Shown piece after piece: positions 17,359 through 25,720 of a stretch of 64,000 nt of DNA. The position numbers and the translations under genes are program-made. This stretch comes from Candidatus Kapaibacterium sp. (GTDB taxonomy: Bacteria > Bacteroidota > Ignavibacteria > Kapaibacteriales > WFXC01), in assembly GCA_015490805.1 (NCBI GenBank), contig WFXC01000012.1, positions 26,519 through 90,518 of the forward strand, written 5' to 3'. Every line of letters starts with the position of its first letter. Positions within the stretch are counted from its first letter, which is position 1. The notes under the pieces are model-generated. The model was not told the DNA's origin and made no database searches. It worked only from the letters and a program-made list of their open reading frames with translations.

Positions 17359-18243
17359 TTACCTCAGAGGAACAATCTCCATCGACAGATCCAGCGCAGA
17401 TGCCGAGTGCGTCAAAGCCCCAACGGAAATGTACTGCACACCCGTTTCTGCATACGCCCGAACGGTGCTGAGCGTAATCCCGCCAGAAACTTCCAGTGGC
17501 AGCCGTCCGGCTGTCAAGCGGACAGCTTCCTGCACCTGCTCAACCGAAAAATTATCCAGCAAAATGCGATCGACACCACCGATGGATAACACCTCCTGCA
17601 GTTCCGAAAGACTTTGTACCTCCACAACCACCGGGATCTGGTATCGTTCTGCATACGCGCGGGCACGCTGCACAGCCGGCGCAATGCCGCCAGCAATGGC
17701 AGTGTGGTTCTCTTTGATGAGGATCATATCATCCAGTCGCAGGCGGTGATTCTGCGCTCCGCCAATCGCTGTTGCATACTTATCCAGCAATCGCCAGCCG
17801 GGAATCGTCTTGCGAGTATCCAGAATAACGGCAGAGGTCCCCCGAACTGCCTCCACAAACTGTCGGGTCAGCGTTGCAACCCCACTCATTCGCTGCAAAA
17901 AGTTCAGCGCTGTCCGCTCTCCCATCAATAGAAGATGTGCAGATCCCTGCATTGCTGCTACAGTCTGCCCTGACTGCACCCGATCGCCATCGCTGACGAA
18001 AGTTTCCCACCGTACCAGTTCTCCTAACTGACGAAACACCAACTGAGCAATCGGCAACCCACAGATGACCCCGGAAGCATTCGCAACAATCGTTGCTTCC
18101 GCCTGCTGCTCCAGGGGCACCAGTGCCTCTGTGGTAAGATCGCCAATGCCAATATCTTCCTGGAGCGCAATATCAACCAATCGCGTCACTGCAGCGTCAT
18201 ACAGCAGCAACTGTGCTCGATCTATTTTGATCGATTCCGCCAT
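17359..18243 (-). CDS. nadC: Nicotinate-nucleotide pyrophosphorylase (quinolinate phosphoribosyltransferase)
   Basis: About 294 residues. Converts quinolinate and PRPP to nicotinate mononucleotide in de novo NAD synthesis. Conserved elements are DIGIGDLTTEAL near the start, LDTRKTIPGWRLLDKYA, GGAQNHRLRLDDMILIKENH, VEVQSL, and the C-terminal SGGITLSTVRAYAETGV and ISVGALTHS. The ATG at 18243 has AGGGTG upstream; an in-frame ATG at 18264 is also possible. nadA and nadB are not in the window. Divergent from tatC. Confidence 0.95.
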   Translation of the reverse strand: MAESIKIDRAQLLLYDAAVTRLVDIALQEDIGIGDLTTEALVPLEQQAEATIVANASGVICGLPIAQLVFRQLGELVRWETFVSDGDRVQSGQTVAAMQGSAHLLLMGERTALNFLQRMSGVATLTRQFVEAVRGTSAVILDTRKTIPGWRLLDKYATAIGGAQNHRLRLDDMILIKENHTAIAGGIAPAVQRARAYAERYQIPVVVEVQSLSELQEVLSIGGVDRILLDNFSVEQVQEAVRLTAGRLPLEVSGGITLSTVRAYAETGVQYISVGALTHSASALDLSMEIVPLR

Positions 18244-18372
18244 CGCCACACCCTGCTTCATCATTCACTCGCTTTGCGGTGGATTACGAATGGCAAAAAG
18301 CAGAATTTTGCAAATGAAAATGGCAATTAACCGTTTCATTACTAAAACGAAGGGCGCAAGAAAAACACAGTG

Positions 18373-19206
18373 ATGGATACGCAAACGGTCAGCCAAGAAC
18401 AATCGGCAACAACAGAGGAGCCGCAAAGGACGAATGAACCCGCGGAGATGAGTTTTCTGGAACACCTGGAAGAACTCCGCCGTCGACTTTTCTACGCTCT
18501 TGGAGGTATTGCTGTGGGTTCAGTGATCGCAGGAATTTTTATCAACTTCATCATCGAAGATCTTCTCCTGCGCCCGGCGTTAGCAGCTCATCTGAAATTG
18601 CAGAACTTCCGCCCTTTTGGTCAACCTTTTTTATACTTCAAGGTGATCTTCATTGCTGGCATCATCATTGCTTTTCCTTTTGTGCTCTACCAGTTGTGGA
18701 AATTCATTGCACCGGGACTGTATGAACACGAGCGGCGCTGGGTTCGGAGTGTCACCACAGCAACTTCTTTCTGTTTCTTTGCGGGCGTAGCCTTCGCGTA
18801 CCTTGTCCTCCTGCCGGGAATGATGAACTTTGCAGCCTCCTTTGGGACCGAGAAAATTGCGAACATCATTGACATCAACGAATACTTCGGATTTGTTACG
18901 CTGCTGATCTTAGCATCAGGAATTATCTTCGAACTTCCGGTGGTAAGCTTTATCTTAGCCCGAATTGGACTGCTTACCTCGGAATTTATGCGGCGCTATC
19001 GCCGCCATTCCATTGTTGCCATTCTGATCTTAGCAGCCGTTTTAACCCCGACGCCGGATCCAATCAATCAGGTAATTTTCGCTATCCCGCTATTTGCTCT
19101 GTACGAATTGAGCATCTGGATCGTTCGATTGATAGAACGGCGCAATGCCGTTGGGGCAGTGGCACAACAAGCGACGCAGCAATCAGAAACGGATACACCT
19201 TCATGA
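18373..19206 (+). CDS. tatC: Sec-independent protein translocase TatC
   Basis: Integral membrane receptor of the twin-arginine pathway. The N-terminal signature MSFLEHLEELRRRLFYA, the conserved FPFVLYQLWKFIAPGLYEHE, six hydrophobic segments and VLTPTPDPINQ in the last loop are present. An acidic, Gln/Thr-rich tail precedes the first helix. A GTG at 18370 is also in frame. The stop overlaps the ATG of the following polyprenyl synthase by 4 bp (ATGA), so translation is coupled. No tatA/tatB in the window. Confidence 0.95.
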   Translation: MDTQTVSQEQSATTEEPQRTNEPAEMSFLEHLEELRRRLFYALGGIAVGSVIAGIFINFIIEDLLLRPALAAHLKLQNFRPFGQPFLYFKVIFIAGIIIAFPFVLYQLWKFIAPGLYEHERRWVRSVTTATSFCFFAGVAFAYLVLLPGMMNFAASFGTEKIANIIDINEYFGFVTLLILASGIIFELPVVSFILARIGLLTSEFMRRYRRHSIVAILILAAVLTPTPDPINQVIFAIPLFALYELSIWIVRLIERRNAVGAVAQQATQQSETDTPS

Positions 19207-20201
19207 CAACGCCGACGTCAACAACGACGCTTTTACAGTCGCTTCGGCAACCGATTTTGCGGGAGCTGGAACAATTCAACGAGTATTTCCGAAAACAACT
19301 CCGCTCCCACGTCTTCCTGCTGGATCTGATCCTCCGATATCTGATCCGCCAGAAAGGAAAGCAGATCCGCCCTTTGTTGGTCTTCCTGAGCGCTAAAGCG
19401 GCAGGTGAAATTACGGAACGCACCTACATCGGAGCAACGATGGTGGAACTGCTCCACACGGCAACCCTGGTACACGATGACGTGGTTGACCAGGCAGAGG
19501 TACGCCGGGGAATGGCATCAATTCGGGCAGTGTGGAAAAATAAAGCAGCTGTTCTGGTAGGCGATTTCCTCTTAGCCCGTGGACTGCTGATCGCAGTCGA
19601 AAATCACGCCTATGACCTGCTCCAGGTCACCAGTCAGGCAGTGAAGCGGATGTCCGAGGGGGAACTCCGGCAAATGCAACGGGCAAAGCTGCTGGAGCTG
19701 GACGAACAATCCTACTTTGAAGTGATCCGCGACAAAACAGCCTCGCTGATTGCCACCTGCTGCGAAATCGGGGCGCTCAGTGCCGGAGCATCGCCGGAAG
19801 TACGTCAGCATCTTCGAGAGTACGGTGAGGCAGTCGGAACGGCTTTTCAAATCCGCGACGATCTGCTGGATTTCCTCAGCCAGCCCAGCATCCTGGGCAA
19901 ACCGATCGGCAACGACGTTCAGGAACGCAAAATCACCCTTCCCCTTCTGTACGCCCTCCGAACAGCCCCAGCTAAAGAGCGCCGGCGAGTGCTGAAAATG
20001 ATCAAACGAAGTCAGCACAATGGAAAAATGTTCACTGAAATCCAGCAATTCGTGGAGCAATACGGAGGCATTCGCTACGCTCACCAGGTAGCCGAGCAGC
20101 TCATCACCCAGGCAAAAGCTCATCTGACAACACTTCCCCCATCGAACGCCCGCACCGCTCTTGAAACCTTCGCCGATTTCGTCCTGCAACGTGGTACTTA
20201 G
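19203..20201 (+). CDS. Polyprenyl (octaprenyl-type) diphosphate synthase
   Basis: 332 residues, all-helical prenyltransferase that elongates isoprenoid diphosphates, probably for the quinone side chain. The first Asp-rich motif is LVHDDVVDQAEVRRG and the second is FQIRDDLLDF. GKQIRPLLVFLSAKA is the substrate-binding Arg region. Length and the residues before the first motif suit a long-chain (C35-C40) enzyme. Overlaps tatC by 4 bp. Confidence 0.92.
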   Translation: MTTPTSTTTLLQSLRQPILRELEQFNEYFRKQLRSHVFLLDLILRYLIRQKGKQIRPLLVFLSAKAAGEITERTYIGATMVELLHTATLVHDDVVDQAEVRRGMASIRAVWKNKAAVLVGDFLLARGLLIAVENHAYDLLQVTSQAVKRMSEGELRQMQRAKLLELDEQSYFEVIRDKTASLIATCCEIGALSAGASPEVRQHLREYGEAVGTAFQIRDDLLDFLSQPSILGKPIGNDVQERKITLPLLYALRTAPAKERRRVLKMIKRSQHNGKMFTEIQQFVEQYGGIRYAHQVAEQLITQAKAHLTTLPPSNARTALETFADFVLQRGT

Positions 20202-20606
20202 CAGCTATAGCGATCAGGGTCTAGAATACATAGACGGGTCTTCCGAACTGCGCACGGCAATTCCCATCTGTTCATAGATCTTTTGCTCCAGAAGTACAGA
20301 CACAAGTAATTCTATTGCCGCCACCAATGGTCACAACACCTTATTGACTTGCCCCGAATAGTCCATCTCCCAGATTTCCGGAGCATTCGAGATGCTCCTT
20401 AGACGCTGCATCGCTGTAACGACACCCGCGGGGATTGAGTTCATTTGTACTTCACTGAATTTCTTTACGCAAGAACAAATTCACCACACGATAGCTGGAA
20501 TACTAAAACCTTTCGACAGTTCACATTCAAAACCTATCCCAACTTCACATTCGCCCGTATTTGCCTATTTGCCCGTGCAAAACTTCTTCGGGAGGGGATT
20601 GTCTTG
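20202..20606. other. Gene-poor stretch bordering the accessory island
   Basis: About 400 bp with no intact gene. On the minus strand, one frame from 20444 to 20214 is open except for a single TGA (listed separately). No tRNA, terminator or clear repeat is visible. Base composition becomes AT-richer towards the nuclease gene. Confidence 0.4.
20214..20444 (-). pseudogene. Possible decayed small gene with one in-frame TGA
   Basis: One frame runs from an ATG at 20444 (MNSIPAGVVTAMQRLRSI) to a stop at 20214-20216 and is broken only by TGA at 20331-20333. The second part contains LLEQKIYEQMGIAVRSSED. The composition looks protein-like, and the frame stays open upstream to 20480. I recognise no family and see no ribosome site. 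It may be the remnant of a gene lost with the neighbouring restriction-modification relic, or chance. Confidence 0.25.
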
Positions 20607-21659
20607 TCACACTTGCACCTCCGCAAATTCTATATTATCTTTCTCAGCTTTGTACGCATAACACTTTATTCCACTATTTGAAAAGTCACTATTCCTGATC
20701 TTCACCTTTGCGTCGGCGCTAAAATCAAATGCTACTAAAATTGGACGCACCATTTCCACTTCACCGTTTGCTAACCTTCCAGCAACCCACTTTGAGTATT
20801 CTATAAGCTGGGCAACATCTTTCGCCTTAGCTCTATCCCTCTTCAGCTCGATCACAGTATACCTGTATCTCAAAGGATAGCCAGTATACCTATCGTTTTT
20901 GTGATAGACAAGAACATCGATGTTCTTTCGCGTTACGTGATAAGGAACATTGTTAGCAAACCATTCTATGTCCTCAACAGGACCAAGCATTTTTCTTATA
21001 GAAGGGTGATTTGGACTATCTATGTTCCGTACGAACCATGCCCTCAGAATATCTTCTAACAAAACCTTACCACCGTCACTGAGTTTGCCCAAGTCAAGTA
21101 CTAATTCTTTCCGTTTTATTCCTTTAGGATAACACTGCATAGAACTGGGTCTACAAACAGGGTTTCCATGTAATTTTACCAACAGCTCTACGAGCACCTC
21201 CGCGGTTTCTGGATTCACTGTATTGATCCCTCTTGGACCTTGAATTTTTCTATAAAACCACCCCCAACACTTTGTTTCAAATTCCCTTGAAGAAAAAAGC
21301 AAATCTTCTGGAACAGGATTTGGGAAGTAGTTTAAACACTCTATTTCTACCCTAATCGGCCACGTGCCACCTACAGCTCCAATAGGCGTAGGATCAAAAA
21401 ATGGCTTGCTTTTGATCCTATAAATTCCATGAAATCCAACTTGCCGTTCGTAGAGAAACACTATATCACCTATTCGTGTCCCCAGCATATCTGCAATCAT
21501 TGCAAAGTACGGTTTTTGGGGGTTACTCAAATTGCTCTGTATCACTCCCTCATAATCCCCTGGTATTCCTTCAATCCCGACTCCCCAAAATCCGTTATCT
21601 CTCACTGTAGGAAAAGTTTTCTTATCTGTTATGAAAATGTGTGCTTTCATTTTTCCCAT
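20607..21659 (-). CDS. PD-(D/E)XK nuclease with N-terminal EVE/PUA-like domain, probable restriction endonuclease
   Basis: 350 residues (347 if it starts at the second ATG, 21650, which has GGGAAAA upstream). The N-terminal part of about 130 residues has a PUA/EVE-like pattern (HIFITDKKTFPTVRDNGFWG, then GDIVFLYERQVGFHGIYRI), a fold often used to read modified bases. Near residues 240-300 the motif chain IDVLVYH, YTVIELKRDRAKAKD and QLIEYSKWV gives the D...ExK...QxxxY active site of NucS/RecB-type nucleases. The catalytic residues are intact. It is AT-richer than its neighbours and follows a truncated DNA methyltransferase gene, so it is read as the restriction half of a transferred R-M unit. 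A modification-dependent nuclease is the alternative. Confidence 0.65.
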   Translation of the reverse strand: MGKMKAHIFITDKKTFPTVRDNGFWGVGIEGIPGDYEGVIQSNLSNPQKPYFAMIADMLGTRIGDIVFLYERQVGFHGIYRIKSKPFFDPTPIGAVGGTWPIRVEIECLNYFPNPVPEDLLFSSREFETKCWGWFYRKIQGPRGINTVNPETAEVLVELLVKLHGNPVCRPSSMQCYPKGIKRKELVLDLGKLSDGGKVLLEDILRAWFVRNIDSPNHPSIRKMLGPVEDIEWFANNVPYHVTRKNIDVLVYHKNDRYTGYPLRYRYTVIELKRDRAKAKDVAQLIEYSKWVAGRLANGEVEMVRPILVAFDFSADAKVKIRNSDFSNSGIKCYAYKAEKDNIEFAEVQV

Positions 21660-21773
21660 GCAAAATTCTTTTACACCTGGAACACCTGCTAAACTCCCTT
21701 AGCTACTATGGTTTTGCTCCCTGTGCAACTCCAGGATTTGCCTGCATTCTTTCTGTCCGTTTCTCGGTCTCAC

Positions 21774-22235
21774 TCAAACAATTCCGTTGCAAACAGGGAA
21801 TTTGTCTCCATCAAACACCCACAAACTATCGGTGAGAATTTCATCGTACTCTTTCCATCTGTTAAGATTGATGTCGTTGACCTTATTTGTTTTGATTTCA
21901 GTTAATGCTTTCTTCAACCTTTCAAGGTAGTACCTTGCTCTCTCCAGTGTAAGAGCTTGTTCTATCTGGGAGAGTTCGCCCATCAAATAACTGTATTTCA
22001 TTTTCACTGTGTCACCATTGCTGTCGATGTTCAAAACACCGATGGTATCCCTGTCGGGTGAAACAAGATGGCTTCTTAGATCCCTTAACGCTATTTTTAG
22101 TTCTTGCAGGCTTTCCAACGCCAGCAGGTTGTCCAGAACCTCCAGCAACTTCGATCTGTTAATGAGAAGAATGCGGCTTTGCAACGTCTGTTCACTGCTA
22201 TCAAACAACGTTGCTTGAATCTTCTCCCTCTTCAT
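21774..22235 (-). pseudogene. N-terminal fragment of a DNA (adenine/cytosine-N4) methyltransferase
   Basis: 153 residues, mostly helical, with a good ribosome site (AGGAAG). The end, RWKEYDEILTDSLWVF, matches the segment that in a group of DNA methyltransferases directly precedes the conserved RDKSG...YWGNF-IPQIP block and the FxGSGTT SAM-binding motif. Here the sequence departs right after DSLWVFDG, runs through DKFPVCNGIV and stops. None of the SAM-binding or DPPY/SPPY catalytic motifs is found in the remaining bases before the nuclease gene. The gene is therefore a stump left by a deletion. The family call rests on my memory of that conserved block. Confidence 0.55.
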
Positions 22236-22411
22236 TTTTCAGCTTCCTGAATATCAAACTCAATCAAACGTTAAAACTGTCCACAAAATCAAACATTTTA
22301 TACGACTCTGGCACCCTGCAAAACTACCGGTCAACCCAATCTTCCTTCTATCCCCACGTTCCACGTAGGAGCTCGCAACCTTTTCACCCAGGCCACACTC
22401 TCCTGCAATGT

Positions 22412-23566
22412 CTACTGTCCCTGCGCCCATCGCTGAAGAATCTGCGCCACTTCCGGACGGGTGAATTCCGGCGGAAGCGGCTTCCCTTCCCGCAGCAACT
22501 GCCGAACTTTCGTGCCGGAAAGAAAAATTCTCTGCTCTGGCATACTGGGCGACGTTTTGGTCGTTGCCATCCCACCGGTCACGGTGCACCAGAAAGCGTG
22601 TTCGAACATCAGGGGAGTGATTTGCAGTTGCTCAGGATCTACTTCGTCGAAGATCCGCTGGGCATCGTATGTGCCGTAGTAGTTCCCCACTCCAGCGTGA
22701 TCCCTTCCAACGATAAAATGTGTGCACCCATAGTTCTTGCGCAGGATAGCGTGGAAAATTGCCTCCCGGGGTCCGGCATATCGCATAGCAGCCGGTAGCA
22801 CCGATAGCATTACCCGATCCTGTGGATAGTAGTGGCGAATCAATGCCTGATAACATTCCATTCTGACAGCGGCTGGAATATCGTCCGACTTCGTCTCCCC
22901 AACCAATGGATGGATCAACAAGCCATCGACAATTTCCAGCGCACACTTTGTAAGATACTCATGCGCCCGGTGCATTGGATTGCGAGTCTGGAAGGCAACG
23001 ATTGTTTTCCATCCCCGTTTCTGAAAAGCTGCTCTCGTCTCTGCCGGCGTCAACGTGTGCTCCGGGAATTCCGGTTGAAAGCGGTCCAGAAAGTAGCGGA
23101 TTGGCCCGGCAAGCACGTAAGGACCTTCCTCAAACAGCTTTGCAACGCCGGGATGATTTCGGTCATCGGTACGATACACAAGCACCGCTTCCCGTTCTAT
23201 GTCCCGCTCGAACTTTTCCTGCACCGCCATAATGGCATAGACTGTACCGGCAGCATCTGTCAGCAGCACTTCATCCCCTGAAACAACCTGCCGGTACTGC
23301 TTCAACGGCACGGTCAGCGTCACGGGGATTGAAAACACCAGCCCGGTCGCCAGGCGCATTTGCTCCACAACGTTTTGGTAATCATCTTTCCCCATAAACC
23401 CTTCCAGTGGACTCAAGGCTCCAACGCCGATCAGGTAAGCATCGGACAAAACCCGATAGGACACTGGCACCCGGAGTGCATCTTTGTACTCTTCCAGTAA
23501 CTGTTGCACCTGAGCACCCTGAACAGTACGATTCACCAACGTTCCACCATGGGCTGGTATCGACAT
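22412..23566 (-). CDS. sat: Sulfate adenylyltransferase (ATP sulfurylase)
   Basis: 384 residues, homo-oligomeric Sat type. Forms adenylyl sulfate (APS) from sulfate and ATP. The active-site motif is FQTRNPMHRAHEY (the HxxH is MHRAH), with VGRDHAGVGNYYG further on. The frame is open far upstream, but MSIPAHGGTLVNR is the family start and has GAGAGGAG before it. It follows the SLC13-like permease by 17 bp, so uptake and activation of sulfate are co-expressed. No APS reductase or APS kinase lies in the window, so the gene itself does not show whether the role is assimilatory or dissimilatory. Confidence 0.95.
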   Translation of the reverse strand: MSIPAHGGTLVNRTVQGAQVQQLLEEYKDALRVPVSYRVLSDAYLIGVGALSPLEGFMGKDDYQNVVEQMRLATGLVFSIPVTLTVPLKQYRQVVSGDEVLLTDAAGTVYAIMAVQEKFERDIEREAVLVYRTDDRNHPGVAKLFEEGPYVLAGPIRYFLDRFQPEFPEHTLTPAETRAAFQKRGWKTIVAFQTRNPMHRAHEYLTKCALEIVDGLLIHPLVGETKSDDIPAAVRMECYQALIRHYYPQDRVMLSVLPAAMRYAGPREAIFHAILRKNYGCTHFIVGRDHAGVGNYYGTYDAQRIFDEVDPEQLQITPLMFEHAFWCTVTGGMATTKTSPSMPEQRIFLSGTKVRQLLREGKPLPPEFTRPEVAQILQRWAQGQ

Positions 23567-23583
23567 TGCAATCTCCTCTCTAT

Positions 23584-25368
23584 TCACAAATACACCCAGT
23601 ACACAATCGCTGTTGTCAACAATGCTACGGCTAAATTCAGGGGCAAACCAACGCGAAGAAAATCGGAAAACCGATAATTTCCAGCACCATACACAATCAA
23701 ATTGGTTTGATACCCAATAGGCGTAGCGAAACTGGCAGAAGCAGCAATGGCAACGACTAACGCCAGCGGTAACAGTGGTATGGCACTTTGAGCCGCAACA
23801 GAAGCGGCAATCGGAAACGCAATAGCTGATGCCGCAACATTGGTCATCATTTCTGTCAGGACATTGGTCAACAAAAAGACGCCCAGAAGAATCAGCCACT
23901 GCTGTCCCGATTGCATCAGAGGCTGGAAAAGCTGCACAACTGCATCGTCGATACCAGCCCCATCAATTGCGGTACTGATGCCAAAAGCAGCACCAATGAT
24001 GAGCAGTACACTCCAATCCACTGCATATTTAATTTCGCTCAACGGCAGCGCTCCCACAAGCACGCTGGCAACGGCGGCAGCCGCCAGCGCTACCGGCAAA
24101 CTCAACCAGCCACCGGCGACAACACCCAGGGCAAGCAACAACAACCCTAAGGTCACATAGCCCCGGGACTGTGGTTTCACTGCCTCGCTTCTGGCTTCGC
24201 TGACCAGATAGAAATCTGGGGAATGATACCATTGTTCCAGAAAGCCTTTGGGAGCGACTAACAACAGCGTGTCGCCCGGCTGTAGCACCACATCGCCGAT
24301 TTTTTGCCGAATCCGTTCCCCATTGCGATGAATCGCTAGAATGGCGGCATTGTAGAGCGCCCGGAAGCCACTTTCCCGAACCTTTTTCCCAATCAATGGC
24401 GATGTCGGAGAGATAACAACCTCAAAAACCCCTACTTGATCGGAATCATTCAGAGTCCACGGCAGTTTCGCTTCTGGCAACAATCGCAAACCCGGAATTT
24501 GCTGCAAATCCATAATCGTATCCGGTACGCCGGTAAAAAAGAGTCGATCCCCGATATACAGTCGCTCTGTTGGAGCCACCGGAGCAATGAGCAGTCCATC
24601 TCGCTCAATCTGAAACAGGAAAACCCCCTGAAGATGGCGCAATCCTGCTGCTTCCACACTTTTGCCCACAAAAGGAAATTGCGGCATAATCTCTGCTTCA
24701 ACTACAAACTCACGCACGTGTTGTTCCAGTTGCTGCATCGGCATTTGCCGTACCGGCAACCACCGAGGAGCGATAAAGGTCAGATACACCAATCCAAGAA
24801 TAACGGCAGGGACACCAACGATGGCGAAAGTGAACAGAGAAAAAGATTCTGATGTTATGCTGGAAACATAGCCATCAACAAGCAAATTTGTACTGGTACC
24901 AATCAGGGTACACATTCCACCGAGGATTGCTGCGTATGAAAGCGGGATCAAATAATGCGAGAGCGGCTTGCCATACCGCCGAGCCCACTGTCGAAGTGGT
25001 GCTACCAGCGAGGTTACAACGACAGAATTGCTCAGAAACGCCGAAAGGAGTGCTACCACCGGAAGAAAGCGCCAGAGCACATACGGGGTACTGCGTCCGG
25101 GACTTTGCAACACACGATAGCCAAACCACCGCAACATCCCTGTTGATTGTAACGCTGCACCAATGATAAACAAAGCACCGAGGGTCAGCAGGATCGGATG
25201 GGCAAATCCCTGTAATGCCTGCTCAACCGAAAGAACACCTCCAAAAATCAACGCCAGCAAAGCTCCAAAGATCAGTATTTCGGCTGGTGCCACCTCCCGG
25301 ATCAAGGCTCCAACCAAAACAAGGAGCACAACCAGCGTAAAAACAAAGGGGAAATCCATACTGAGCAC
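23584..25368 (-). CDS. SLC13/DASS-family sulfate permease with two RCK_C domains
   Basis: 594 residues. Two halves of about five to six membrane helices flank a cytoplasmic middle with two TrkA/RCK C-terminal domains (about 205-380: FVGKSVEAAGLRHLQGVFLF and LIGKKVRESGFRALYNAAIL). The transporter signatures SNSVVVTSLVAPL with GGMCTLIGTSTNLLVDG, and TEMMTNVAASAIAFPIA with SFATPIGYQTNLIVYG, are the two Na+/substrate hairpins. The layout equals bacterial SLC13 sulfate permeases, and the adjacent sat gene supports sulfate as substrate. The GTG at 25368 and the ATG at 25359 are both possible starts; GAGG lies just before. Confidence 0.88.
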   Translation of the reverse strand: MLSMDFPFVFTLVVLLVLVGALIREVAPAEILIFGALLALIFGGVLSVEQALQGFAHPILLTLGALFIIGAALQSTGMLRWFGYRVLQSPGRSTPYVLWRFLPVVALLSAFLSNSVVVTSLVAPLRQWARRYGKPLSHYLIPLSYAAILGGMCTLIGTSTNLLVDGYVSSITSESFSLFTFAIVGVPAVILGLVYLTFIAPRWLPVRQMPMQQLEQHVREFVVEAEIMPQFPFVGKSVEAAGLRHLQGVFLFQIERDGLLIAPVAPTERLYIGDRLFFTGVPDTIMDLQQIPGLRLLPEAKLPWTLNDSDQVGVFEVVISPTSPLIGKKVRESGFRALYNAAILAIHRNGERIRQKIGDVVLQPGDTLLLVAPKGFLEQWYHSPDFYLVSEARSEAVKPQSRGYVTLGLLLLALGVVAGGWLSLPVALAAAAVASVLVGALPLSEIKYAVDWSVLLIIGAAFGISTAIDGAGIDDAVVQLFQPLMQSGQQWLILLGVFLLTNVLTEMMTNVAASAIAFPIAASVAAQSAIPLLPLALVVAIAASASFATPIGYQTNLIVYGAGNYRFSDFLRVGLPLNLAVALLTTAIVYWVYL

Positions 25369-25656
25369 GTTGCCTCATCTGTCCAAAATGTGCTGTGTAG
25401 ACGAAAAAGCCCCAGATTCAAGGTTTCAAAACGATGATCGCCGCTCGAATGATCAGCCCCTGTGCCTACGGCTCCCGAGAAAGGGTCAATTCTACCACGC
25501 AACGCCATTGACTATGAGGTGTACAACTGGTTGCGCTTCTGACAAACTTCGTGATGAACACGCCGGCTTCTCGATAATTTTTATCTCCCTTCTGGCACAC
25601 CTTACAGCCCAGTAAAAAAGGCGGCAGAATAAACACACCAAGCACAAAAAGAAAAC
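25369..25656. other. Intergenic region between the sulfate permease and the TonB-receptor terminator
   Basis: About 290 bp with only shadow reading frames. It should contain the promoter of the permease-sat operon, but I find no clear TAnnTTTG element and no riboswitch I can name. Confidence 0.35.
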
Positions 25657-25690
25657 AAAAAAAGGCGTCCTCCAGCCGCAGGAGGACGCC
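25657..25690 (-). terminator. Rho-independent terminator of the TonB receptor gene
   Basis: On the minus strand GGCGTCCTCC, a 7-nt loop and GGAGGACGCC form a perfect 10-bp stem followed by seven T. It lies 30 bp after the receptor stop. Confidence 0.92.
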
Positions 25691-25720
25691 CTATCTTACA
25701 CTTAATACCGAACGATCGCT

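Noticed and set aside
23567..23899. Upstream extension of the ATP sulfurylase frame
   Set aside because: It overlaps the permease gene and is not conserved; the start with GAGAGGAG at 23566 fits the family.
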